This document shows positions 1-7,020 of a stretch of 64,000 nucleotides of DNA, piece by piece; the stretch's first letter is position 1, and each line of letters opens with the position of its first letter. Source of the DNA: JBGSMF01 sp964651475 (GTDB lineage: Bacteria; Chloroflexota; Anaerolineae; Fen-1058); contig CAZYXV010000014.1 of NCBI GenBank assembly GCA_964651475.1, positions 1 through 64,000 of the forward strand, given 5' to 3'. The notes below the pieces were generated by a model. It was not told the DNA's origin. It saw only the letters and a list, made by a program, of their open reading frames with translations, and ran no database searches. A program made the position numbers and the translations under genes.

Positions 1-69
1 GCAAAAAGCGGAATTGGGTTATTCGGCGCCACTCGCGCCGCTAAACATTACATGATAATCTGCTCTCGC

Positions 70-98
70 TTGACAAATCGCCGATCATATACTATAAT
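70..98 (+). promoter_or_regulatory. Sigma-70 type promoter of the Rrf2 gene
   Basis: A perfect TTGACA (70-75) and a perfect TATAAT (93-98) are separated by 17 bases. Transcription would start near base 105, about 25 bases before the regulator start codon. The short leader between the -10 box and the gene contains CCTAT, which resembles one half of the TCCTA/TAGGA repeat before the next gene, so autoregulation here is possible. Confidence 0.8.
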
Positions 99-129
99 TC
101 CTATGTGGTAAGTCATAAAAGAGGCGGCG

Positions 130-531
130 ATGAAACTCACCTCACGCAGTGAATATGCTTTGTTGGCGCTGGTTTTCCTGGCGCGGCACACGACTGAAGG
201 CTACATCTCGGTTGAAACCATTGCCCTGGCGCAAGGCATCCCGCCCAAATTCCTGGAGCAAATTTTGCTGGCGCTCAAGCGCGCCAAGTATTTGCGCAGT
301 TCTAAAGGCCAGCACGGCGGCTACCACCTGGCCAAAGCTCCCGACAAGATCACGCTGGCCGAAATCATTCGCCTGTTTGATGGGGCATTGGCCCCCACCG
401 AGTCGGTCAGCCATTATTTCTACGAATCCACGCCGATCGAAAAAGAAAAGAGCCTGGTGAGGGTTTTCAAAGAAATCCGCGACCATATCTCGAACAAGCT
501 GGAACGCACGACCCTGGCCGATGTAGCCTAG
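130..531 (+). CDS. Rrf2-family transcriptional regulator without cysteines
   Basis: The 133-residue protein begins with the typical Rrf2 sequence MKLTSRSEYALLAL and contains the winged-helix segment followed by the HGGYHLAK wing, which identifies the family. A ribosome site (GAGGCGGCG) precedes the ATG. There is no cysteine anywhere in the protein, so it cannot hold the Fe-S cluster of IscR or NsrR. In that it is like CymR of Firmicutes, an Rrf2 protein that senses cysteine status by binding cysteine synthase (known for CymR). A cysK gene lies at the end of the same gene set, so a CymR-like role is a reasonable inference. Confidence 0.9.
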   Translation: MKLTSRSEYALLALVFLARHTTEGYISVETIALAQGIPPKFLEQILLALKRAKYLRSSKGQHGGYHLAKAPDKITLAEIIRLFDGALAPTESVSHYFYESTPIEKEKSLVRVFKEIRDHISNKLERTTLADVA

Positions 532-560
532 GTGGATCGGCGTGTTTTTTTGTTTATTTA

Positions 561-585
561 TCCTACTAAACCGATAGGAAAAGGA
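561..585 (+). promoter_or_regulatory. Inverted repeat TCCTA-N9-TAGGA and ribosome site before the ABC ATPase gene
   Basis: TCCTA at 561-565 is repeated in inverted form as TAGGA at 575-579, directly before the strong ribosome site AAAGGAG and the ATG at 593. The 60-base gap after the regulator gene is AT-rich. This is a candidate operator for the adjacent Rrf2 protein, although part of the right arm also serves the ribosome site, so chance is possible. Confidence 0.35.
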
Positions 586-592
586 GTATAAA

Positions 593-1378
593 ATGATTCA
601 CACGATCAGTATCCTGGGCGGGCACAACAAGACAAATCAGCCAGAGCCAGTGCAGCGCATTGATCTCAAGATGGGTGACGTGGTGAGCATTGTCGGGCCG
701 ACCGGCTCCGGCAAGACCACGTTCATTAACGACATCGAGTTGTTCGCCGACACCAACACGCCGACCGGGCGGCGCATCTTGATCAATGGCGCGCCCCCCC
801 CCGCCGAGTACCGCGACGATCCAGCGCGCAATCCCATCGCGCTGATTACGCAGCACACCACATTTTTATCAGACCTGCCGGTTCAGGAATTCCTGTCAGC
901 CCACGCGCGCATCCGCAGCGCCGCCAGAACTCAAACCGAGGGGCTGCTGGAACGCGCCCTGGCTTTTGCCAACCAGTTGACGGGCGAGCCGATCAACATC
1001 CACAGCCGGATGACAGAGCTATCCGGTGGGCAGACGCGCGCGCTGCTCATCGCCGACGCCACCATTATCTGCAATACACCGATTGTGCTGCTGGACGAAG
1101 TGGAGAACGCCGGCATTCACCGCACGCGGGCGCTCGAATTGCTCCGTCAGTACCGCAAGATTTTCATCTTTGTCACGCACGATCCGCGCATCGCGCTCCT
1201 GTCTGACTTTCGGATTGTGATGCGCGAAGGCAGCGTGACCCTGGTGTTGCGCACGAACGACCAAGAGCGCCGCTTCTCGGTCAAAGTGAGCAAGTTGGAC
1301 GACATGCTCTCTGCGCTGCGCGACCAGATTCGCCTGGGCGAGCGCCTGACCGGTTTTGAACTGGAGGGGCTGGCATGA
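593..1378 (+). CDS. Stand-alone ABC-type ATPase
   Basis: The 261-residue protein has a complete ABC nucleotide-binding domain: Walker A GPTGSGKT (residues 35-42), signature LSGGQ (143-147), Walker B IVLLDE ending in the catalytic Glu169, and the switch His196 in FVTHD. There is no permease gene nearby and no membrane segment. The C-terminal 60 residues look like a small extra domain. The gene overlaps the following GTPase gene by four bases (ATGA), implying translational coupling. Its partners are a metal-type GTPase and an Fe-S protein, so I infer a cytosolic role in metallocofactor handling rather than transport. A lost or distant permease cannot be excluded. Confidence 0.8.
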   Translation: MIHTISILGGHNKTNQPEPVQRIDLKMGDVVSIVGPTGSGKTTFINDIELFADTNTPTGRRILINGAPPPAEYRDDPARNPIALITQHTTFLSDLPVQEFLSAHARIRSAARTQTEGLLERALAFANQLTGEPINIHSRMTELSGGQTRALLIADATIICNTPIVLLDEVENAGIHRTRALELLRQYRKIFIFVTHDPRIALLSDFRIVMREGSVTLVLRTNDQERRFSVKVSKLDDMLSALRDQIRLGERLTGFELEGLA

Positions 1379-2088
1379 AGTCTGGCATAAAGCTGGCAAT
1401 TTGCGCCGGGCCGGCCACCACCGGCAAAACCTCCGTGCTGCGACACATCATTCGCAAGCTGCTGGCTGGTGGAGAGCGCGCGGCCTTTTTAAAGATTGAC
1501 GTGCAGTACGCCGAGGAAGACGAACTTTTGGCGCAAGAATTTGGCATCCCCACCCGCAAAGTGTATTCCGGCGAGTTGTGCCCAGACCATTGCAACGTGA
1601 TGGTGCTGGGCGACGCGCTGCAATGGGCGCGCAAGGCCGGGTGCAATGTGTTGTTGGTGGAAACGGCAGGGCTGTGTCTGCGCTGCTCGCCTTACGTGGA
1701 CGGCGGTTTAGGCATTGTTGTGCTGGAAGCCACCAGCGGCATGAACCTGCCGCTCAAGGTAGGGCCAATGCTTTCGCTGGCCGATGTGGCCGTAGTGACC
1801 AAGATTGACCGCGTGTCGCAGGCCGAGCGCGAAGTCTTTCGGTCGCGTATTCAAGATGTAGCGCCTAGCGTCCGCATCCGCGAGGTCAACGCGCTGCACG
1901 GCATTGGGATTGACCCGCTGGTTGACCACGTCCGCGCCATGCCAGACGCCGGGGACAACCTGCTGTTGCGCGGCAATCCGCCCGTGGGAACCTGCACGAT
2001 TTGCGTGGGCAAAAAAGAGGTCGGCTGGCAGGCGCATTTCGGCGTGGTGCGCCCGCTGGAAAACCAGGTCTTTTATCGAGGAGAATAA
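1375..2088 (+). CDS. HypB/UreG-like metal-delivery GTPase
   Basis: This 237-residue P-loop protein carries the Walker A GPATTGKT (residues 12-19), a GELCPDHC segment, a switch region ETAGLCLRCSPY, and the guanine-specificity motif TKID. The layout matches the SIMIBI GTPases HypB, UreG and CobW that load nickel or other metals into enzymes. Extra cysteine pairs, including CTIC close to the C-terminus, could bind metal. It overlaps the ABC ATPase gene by four bases and is followed after one base by the Fe-S protein gene, so the three are probably one functional unit. The metal and client enzyme are unknown; the nickel-dependent CO dehydrogenase at 40.5 kb is one possible client, but that is speculation. 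Confidence 0.75.
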   Translation: MKSGIKLAICAGPATTGKTSVLRHIIRKLLAGGERAAFLKIDVQYAEEDELLAQEFGIPTRKVYSGELCPDHCNVMVLGDALQWARKAGCNVLLVETAGLCLRCSPYVDGGLGIVVLEATSGMNLPLKVGPMLSLADVAVVTKIDRVSQAEREVFRSRIQDVAPSVRIREVNALHGIGIDPLVDHVRAMPDAGDNLLLRGNPPVGTCTICVGKKEVGWQAHFGVVRPLENQVFYRGE

Positions 2089-2089
2089 A

Positions 2090-2794
2090 ATGAGTAGAGC
2101 CACTGTTCAAGATTTACCCGGCCTGGATTGCGGCCTGTGCGGCTACCGCAGTTGCGCGGCGCTGGCCGAAAGGCTGAGCGCCGAGCCGGAGCTTGTCAAA
2201 CGCTGCATCCATCTTTCGGACGACCGGTTGTCATCCCAGACCAGGGTGACGCTCGTCGAAACGCCAACATCATCGCCGTGCGGCGCGTGCGCGGCGGGGC
2301 AGCCGGCGATGGGCAACCCTGAAACGGCCTGGCGCGACAACCTGGGGCGCGAGTTTGACTTTTACCTGGAGCATTTCCCCCATGAGCCTGGCCCGCGCGA
2401 GATCATTTTACCGCACAATCCGCTGCTGACGCGCGAGTTGGATATCCAGCCCGGCGAGGTTTTGATTGGCCGGCCGCTGGGGATGTCTTGTGGCTGCCCC
2501 ATCACTCACTGTGGCGTGGCGATGAATGTGGATCAGCGCACTGGCGTCATCGTGTGGTGCGTGACCGGCCCACTTCAACCGCGCCAGCAAGGCTACAAGG
2601 ATCTGGGCTATTACATCGCCGAGGGGTACGAAGGCATAATCAACCAGGCGCGCTGCGACATCAAGATCGGCATGCGCTACTTTTTCCAACCGCGCATGTG
2701 TATGCTACAATGGAGGCACAGCGGGTTGGTGAATTATCTCAACCGCTTGCCAAGCGGATGGCAGGTGCGCGTCGAAGGGCTGTGGATTGGATAA
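2090..2794 (+). CDS. Cys-rich Fe-S cluster protein of unknown function
   Basis: Start chosen at 2090, where GAGGAGAATAAA gives a ribosome site one base after the GTPase stop. The 234-residue protein opens with an Fe-S domain of the type found in RnfB and corrinoid Fe-S proteins: Cys14, Cys17, Cys22 and Cys39 in a C-x2-C-x4-C...C pattern. Further cysteines occur in PCGAC and SCGCPITHCG. The C-terminal half is unlike anything I can name. It follows the ATPase and GTPase genes, and the three may assemble or insert a metal cluster. The link is positional inference only. Confidence 0.7.
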   Translation: MSRATVQDLPGLDCGLCGYRSCAALAERLSAEPELVKRCIHLSDDRLSSQTRVTLVETPTSSPCGACAAGQPAMGNPETAWRDNLGREFDFYLEHFPHEPGPREIILPHNPLLTRELDIQPGEVLIGRPLGMSCGCPITHCGVAMNVDQRTGVIVWCVTGPLQPRQQGYKDLGYYIAEGYEGIINQARCDIKIGMRYFFQPRMCMLQWRHSGLVNYLNRLPSGWQVRVEGLWIG

Positions 2795-2865
2795 TCCGCA
2801 GGCGGCCTGGCTATGACCGGCGCGCTGGACGACGTTGCACACTATCTCAACCAAAGGAGTATCGC

Positions 2866-3798
2866 ATGAGAATCGCGAGTGACGTTACTGAACTGATTGG
2901 CAACACACCCCTGGTGCGCCTCCGGCGCCTGACTCAAGACTGCGCAGCCGAGGTGGTCGCCAAGCTGGAATTTTACAATCCGGCGCACAGCGTCAAGGAT
3001 CGTATTGGCGCAGCCATGATTGACGCCGCTGAAAAGGCCGGGCTTATTAAACCGGATACCATTGTTGTCGAGCCAACCAGCGGCAACACCGGCATTGCGC
3101 TGGCCATGGTATGCGCAGCGCGCGGTTACAAATGCGTGTTGACCATGCCCGAGACCATGAGCAAAGAGCGACGAATGCTATTGCGAGCGTATGGCGCGGA
3201 GCTTATTCTCACGCCGGGCAGCGAGGGCATGGGCGGCGCTATCCGCAAAGCCGAAGAGTTGGCTGCATCCGATGCGCGTTACTTTTTGCCGCAGCAATTT
3301 CGAAATCCTGCTAACCCGGCCATTCACCGCAAGACTACGGCCGAAGAAATCTGGCGCGATACTGAAGGCAAAGCCGATATCTTGGTTGCAGGCATTGGCA
3401 CGGGTGGAACAATTACAGGTGTGGGTGAAGTACTAAAAGAACGCAAGCCATCGTTCAAATGTGTGGCCGTCGAGCCGGATGCATCGCCGGTGCTTTCCGG
3501 CGGGGTCAAAAGCGCACATCCTATTCAAGGTATTGGCGCGGGCTTTGTGCCGGATGTGCTCAACACCAAAGTCTATGATGAGATCATTCGCGTAAAAAAC
3601 GACGACGCGTTTGACATCGCGCGTCGCATGGCGCGTGAAGAGGGTTTGCTGGTAGGCATCTCGTCTGGGGCGGCAACCTGGGCTGCCTTGCAGGTGGCTC
3701 GCCGCGCGGAAAACGCCGGCAAACTCATCGTAACCATCATCCCCTCGTTTGGCGAGCGATATCTGAGCACGGCGCTGTTTGCGCACCTGGCGGAATAA
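2866..3798 (+). CDS. cysK: Cysteine synthase (O-acetylserine sulfhydrylase)
   Basis: The 310-residue protein is a fold-type II PLP enzyme. The PLP lysine is Lys44 in SVKDR, the substrate loop is TSGNTG (71-76), and the phosphate-binding glycine loop is GIGTGGTITG. Length and motifs match CysK, which makes cysteine from O-acetylserine and sulfide. The start at 2866 has AAAGGAG seven bases upstream; the longer upstream reading overlaps the previous gene and was rejected. It ends the regulator-ATPase-GTPase-Fe-S gene set. In bacteria with CymR, CysK also acts as the cysteine sensor partner of an Rrf2 repressor, which fits this context. Confidence 0.93.
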   Translation: MRIASDVTELIGNTPLVRLRRLTQDCAAEVVAKLEFYNPAHSVKDRIGAAMIDAAEKAGLIKPDTIVVEPTSGNTGIALAMVCAARGYKCVLTMPETMSKERRMLLRAYGAELILTPGSEGMGGAIRKAEELAASDARYFLPQQFRNPANPAIHRKTTAEEIWRDTEGKADILVAGIGTGGTITGVGEVLKERKPSFKCVAVEPDASPVLSGGVKSAHPIQGIGAGFVPDVLNTKVYDEIIRVKNDDAFDIARRMAREEGLLVGISSGAATWAALQVARRAENAGKLIVTIIPSFGERYLSTALFAHLAE

Positions 3799-3801
3799 AA
3801 T

Positions 3802-3891
3802 GGGTGTGTTTCATTTCAGTTGAAGCAGGCGCGCTCACCCTTGCGAAGGTTGCGAGCCTTCGCGAGGGTTCAACTCGTTTGAAACACACCC
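3802..3891. terminator. Nested inverted repeat between convergent cysK and copA
   Basis: GGGTGTGTTTCA at 3802-3813 is the exact complement of TGAAACACACCC at 3880-3891. Inside it lies a second hairpin, CCCTTGCGAAGG (3838-3849) with CCTTCGCGAGGG (3857-3868). It fills the space between two convergent genes, so it probably serves as a two-way terminator. The inner hairpin belongs to the same sequence family as the palindrome inside the macroglobulin gene at 11996-12028, so it may also be a mobile REP-like repeat. Confidence 0.6.
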
Positions 3892-3899
3892 GAATAAAA

Positions 3900-6332
3900 T
3901 TATCCAGAACGGCGCAACCGCAAGCTGTTGCTGACCACAAAAATCGAGCTAAAGGCCATCGCCCCGGCCGCCAAAACAGGAACCATCCAGCCCAGCGCGG
4001 CCGATGGGATCAAAATGATATTGTAAAAGAACGCCCAAAACAGATTCTGCTTGATGGTGCGCATGGTGCGCCGTGAGAGGCGGATCGCGCGCGGCACGCC
4101 CCGCAGGTCGCCGCTCATCAGCGTGACCGGCGCGGCGGCCATCGCCACATCGGCCCCGGTGCCAATGGCAATGCCCACATCGGCCTGCGCCAGCGCCGGG
4201 GCGTCATTCACGCCGTCGCCCACCATCGCCACGACTTTGCCTTCGCTTTGCAGTTGCTTGATGGTCGCGGCTTTGTCGCCCGGCAACACTTCGGCGATTA
4301 CGCGATCCACGCCTACGCTCCTGGCAATCGCTTCGGCCGTCTGGCGATTATCGCCCGTGAGCATGACCACCTCTAATCCTAATCGCTGCAACTCTGCAAT
4401 AGCCTCCGCAGAGCCATCTTTGGGGCTGTCGGCCACAGCAATCACTCCGGCCACACGGCCGTCCACAGCCACCAACATCGCCGTCTTGGCCTCAGATTGA
4501 AGGCGCGTGATATGCGCCTGCCACTCTGCCAGTTCCAAGCCCTTTTGCTCCACCATGCGTATGTTGCCCACCAACACGGCGTGGCCATCTATTTGCGCTG
4601 TCACGCCCTGACCTGGCACGGCGGCAAAGCTTTCCGGCACGCTGGCTGCCAGGTCGCGCTCGGTCGCAGCAGCCACAATCGCTTCACCCAAGGGGTGTTC
4701 GCTGTTTTTCTCCGCAGAGGCGGCCAAGCGCAGCAAATCGTTTTCAGCGTATTGGCCCGCGCCTACCACAATATCGGTCACGCTAGGGCGTCCGCGTGTA
4801 ATCGTGCCTGTCTTGTCCAGCACCACCACGCGGATGCGCCCGGCGGTTTGCAGCGCCTCGCCCGATTTGAACAGCAGGCCGCTTTCCGCGCCTTTACCGG
4901 TGCCCACCATAATCGCCGTGGGCGTTGCCAATCCCAAAGCGCACGGGCACGCAATTACCAACACCGCCACCATGTTCATCATGGCCCGCGTAATGTCGTC
5001 CATCGTATTGTGAGAGACCGCCAGCCAGCCAATGAGAGTGAGGGTGGCTATGCCAATCACCGCGGGCACAAAGATAGCCGACACTCTATCGGCCAGTTTT
5101 TGGATGGGCGCCTTGCTGCCCTGGGCTTCTTCCACCAGGCGAATGATCTGCGCCAGCGCCGTTTCTTTGCCCACCTTGGTGGCCTCGAAGCGGAACGCGC
5201 CCTGCTTGTTTATGGTTCCACCGATGACGGACGCACCTGCCGCTTTTTCCACCGGCATAGATTCGCCCGTGAGCATAGACTCGTCCAGCGTGGATCTGCC
5301 CTCGATAACAACGCCATCCACAGGCACCTTTTCGCCGGGGCGAACGATGACCACGTCGCCCACGCGTACATCGTCCACTGGCACGTCAGTTTCAACGCCC
5401 TCGCGGATCACCCGCGCCGTCTTGGCACGCAGCCCCATGAGCTTTTTGATCGCTTCGCTGGTGCGGCCTTTGGCGCGCGCTTCCAGATATTTGCCGACGA
5501 TGATGAGGGTGATAATCATCGCGGCGGTTTCAAAATAGACGTGACCCCCTAGCCGGCCCAACAGCACCGGCAGTGAATAAAAATAGGCCGCCGAGCTGCC
5601 CATGGCAATGAGCACATCCATATTGGCCGCGCCGTTGCGCAGCGATTTGTAGGCGCCCTGGTAATATTGCCATCCCACGTAAAACTGCACCGGCGTGGCG
5701 AGCAAGAACAACAGCCAGTTGAACCAGGGCGCTTCCATACCGTGCGCATGCGCGCCCGGCGGCGATATTCCCCACACCGCCAACAACCCGAAATCGCGCC
5801 CCATCGAAAGCAAAAACAGCGGCACGGTAAAGATCAAGCCTACTATGAGCAAATGGCGTTGGTGCGCGATCTCTTTTTCGCGCGCGAGGCGCTCCGAGTC
5901 TTCGTCGCCCTCGATGTGCGCCACTTCCAGACCCACCGCGCCAATCACCCTGCGCAAGTCCGTCTGGCTGACCATAGTGGGGATGTAGCTGACGATAGCC
6001 TTTTCCGCCGCAAAATTCACCGCCGCCGAGAGCACGCCTTCGAGCTTGACCAGCGCCTTTTCCAAACGCTGCGCATCGGTAATATCGCTCATGCGCTTGA
6101 TGGGCAGCACGGCTTCGCCGACCGCCACGCCATAACCGGCCTTTTCGATTCGTGCGACAATGTCATCAAATTTCAGCACCGCCGGGTCAAATTCCAGGCT
6201 GGCTCGCTCGGAAGCCAGGTTGACATTCGCGTTAGCCACACTCGGCAGCTTGCGCAAGTTGCGCTCGATGGTGACGGCGCAGTTGGCGCACGTCATGCCA
6301 GTGACAGGCAGTGTAACTTGTCTAGTCGTCAT
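3900..6332 (-). CDS. copA: Copper-translocating P1B-type ATPase
   Basis: The 810-residue protein pumps Cu(I) across the cytoplasmic membrane. It has an N-terminal heavy-metal domain with GMTCANC (Cys15, Cys18), a second HMA-like domain that lacks the Cys pair, eight expected membrane segments, the CPC transport motif (Cys462-Pro463-Cys464), the phosphorylation site DKTGT (Asp506), and GDGVNDAPAL near the C-terminus. The start at 6332 is preceded by AAGAGGGTGAT; an upstream ATG giving 13 more residues has no ribosome site. It is convergent with cysK and stands alone, with no CopZ or CsoR gene visible. Confidence 0.93.
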   Translation of the reverse strand: MTTRQVTLPVTGMTCANCAVTIERNLRKLPSVANANVNLASERASLEFDPAVLKFDDIVARIEKAGYGVAVGEAVLPIKRMSDITDAQRLEKALVKLEGVLSAAVNFAAEKAIVSYIPTMVSQTDLRRVIGAVGLEVAHIEGDEDSERLAREKEIAHQRHLLIVGLIFTVPLFLLSMGRDFGLLAVWGISPPGAHAHGMEAPWFNWLLFLLATPVQFYVGWQYYQGAYKSLRNGAANMDVLIAMGSSAAYFYSLPVLLGRLGGHVYFETAAMIITLIIVGKYLEARAKGRTSEAIKKLMGLRAKTARVIREGVETDVPVDDVRVGDVVIVRPGEKVPVDGVVIEGRSTLDESMLTGESMPVEKAAGASVIGGTINKQGAFRFEATKVGKETALAQIIRLVEEAQGSKAPIQKLADRVSAIFVPAVIGIATLTLIGWLAVSHNTMDDITRAMMNMVAVLVIACPCALGLATPTAIMVGTGKGAESGLLFKSGEALQTAGRIRVVVLDKTGTITRGRPSVTDIVVGAGQYAENDLLRLAASAEKNSEHPLGEAIVAAATERDLAASVPESFAAVPGQGVTAQIDGHAVLVGNIRMVEQKGLELAEWQAHITRLQSEAKTAMLVAVDGRVAGVIAVADSPKDGSAEAIAELQRLGLEVVMLTGDNRQTAEAIARSVGVDRVIAEVLPGDKAATIKQLQSEGKVVAMVGDGVNDAPALAQADVGIAIGTGADVAMAAAPVTLMSGDLRGVPRAIRLSRRTMRTIKQNLFWAFFYNIILIPSAALGWMVPVLAAGAMAFSSIFVVSNSLRLRRSG

Positions 6333-6467
6333 ATCACCCTCTTGAAAAATTAGCGTTGGCCGTCCGGCCAAGAGATAAACGGCACGTTGATGACCATGCC
6401 CAAACGCTCACTCGTCCGAGATTGAATTCACAGAATTATCATATCAAAGCAAAATCAAATCGTCATC

Positions 6468-6496
6468 TTGCAGACTAGCACATTCCATGTTATACT
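6468..6496 (+). promoter_or_regulatory. Promoter of tRNA-His
   Basis: TTGCAG (6468-6473) and TATACT (6491-6496) with a 17-base spacer end 12 bases before the tRNA. The match and position make this the likely tRNA promoter. Confidence 0.7.
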
Positions 6497-6508
6497 TTGC
6501 CTGCCCAT

Positions 6509-6581
6509 GGTGGGTGTAGCTCAATGGCAGAGCACTTGACTGTGGATCAAGATGTTGCGGGTTCGAGCCCCGTCACCCACC
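6509..6581 (+). tRNA. tRNA-His (GTG anticodon)
   Basis: The cloverleaf is complete: acceptor GTGGGTG (6510-6516) pairs with CACCCAC (6574-6580), the D stem is GCTC/GAGC, the anticodon stem is CTTGA/TCAAG with loop CTGTGGA, giving GTG, and the T arm contains TTCGAGC. An extra G at 6509 opposite C at 6581 is the G(-1):C73 pair that identifies histidine tRNAs. CCA is not encoded. Confidence 0.96.
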
Positions 6582-6591
6582 CTCAACACAA

Positions 6592-6638
6592 CCGGCAGCC
6601 ACACAACCACCCCATCTTCCCACCTATGTGGTTGCCGG
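6592..6638 (+). terminator. Hairpin after tRNA-His
   Basis: CCGGCAGCCAC (6592-6602) can pair with GTGGTTGCCGG (6628-6638), with one G-T wobble and a 25-base loop. There is no T-run, so it may aid 3'-end formation or be only a repeat. The rest of 6640-6820 shows nothing I can name. Confidence 0.3.
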
Positions 6639-6825
6639 CTTGCCGGCAGCCGATACCCCTCCTCAACCAGTCACCGCTTAATTGGCTTTTCCTCCATCAA
6701 AAAAATCCCAGCGCAAATTATACTCGGCGCGGTCATAAACTGCAACTTTCTTCATGCTCCAAAATCGAGTATCATGTTTCCCCAGTTGACCATCTCTCAC
6801 AACAAAGTGAGAACCGGGAGGCGAC

Positions 6826-6986
6826 ATGATTCATATTGAATTTACTGAAGAAGAAAAGCAAGCCCTGGATTACGAACGGTATCATCATCCTCAGCCTGTT
6901 GTGCAACGTAAGATGGAAGCCGTAGAATTCGCGTCGATGCGCGGGCGAAAATCTTCGCGACAGACATAGTTTTTACGAGTAATTCT
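6826..6986 (+). pseudogene. N-terminal remnant of an IS630-type transposase
   Basis: A 47-codon reading frame starts at 6826 after a good ribosome site (GGGAGG) and ends at 6969. Its start, MIHIEFTEEEKQALDYER, followed by HHPQP and QRKMEA, matches from memory the beginning of IS630-family transposases common in Chloroflexota. After QRKMEA the frame is lost: another frame reads CAGENLRDRHSFYE, which resembles the continuation of the helix-turn-helix (CENTLR). No catalytic DDE region follows. It is a decayed fragment lying before the beta-helix gene. Confidence 0.55.
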
Positions 6987-7020
6987 ATACATCCTTTATG
7001 TGCAAACAAAGGAGACACTA

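Noticed and set aside
2488..2865. Upstream extension of cysK by 126 codons
   Set aside because: It overlaps the Fe-S protein gene out of frame; the ATG at 2866 has a strong ribosome site and gives the standard CysK length.
4497..5552. Long plus-strand reading frame (351 codons) opposite copA
   Set aside because: It is the antisense shadow of a GC-rich gene: its sequence is rich in His, Arg and Gln, has no known motif, and copA is certain on the other strand.
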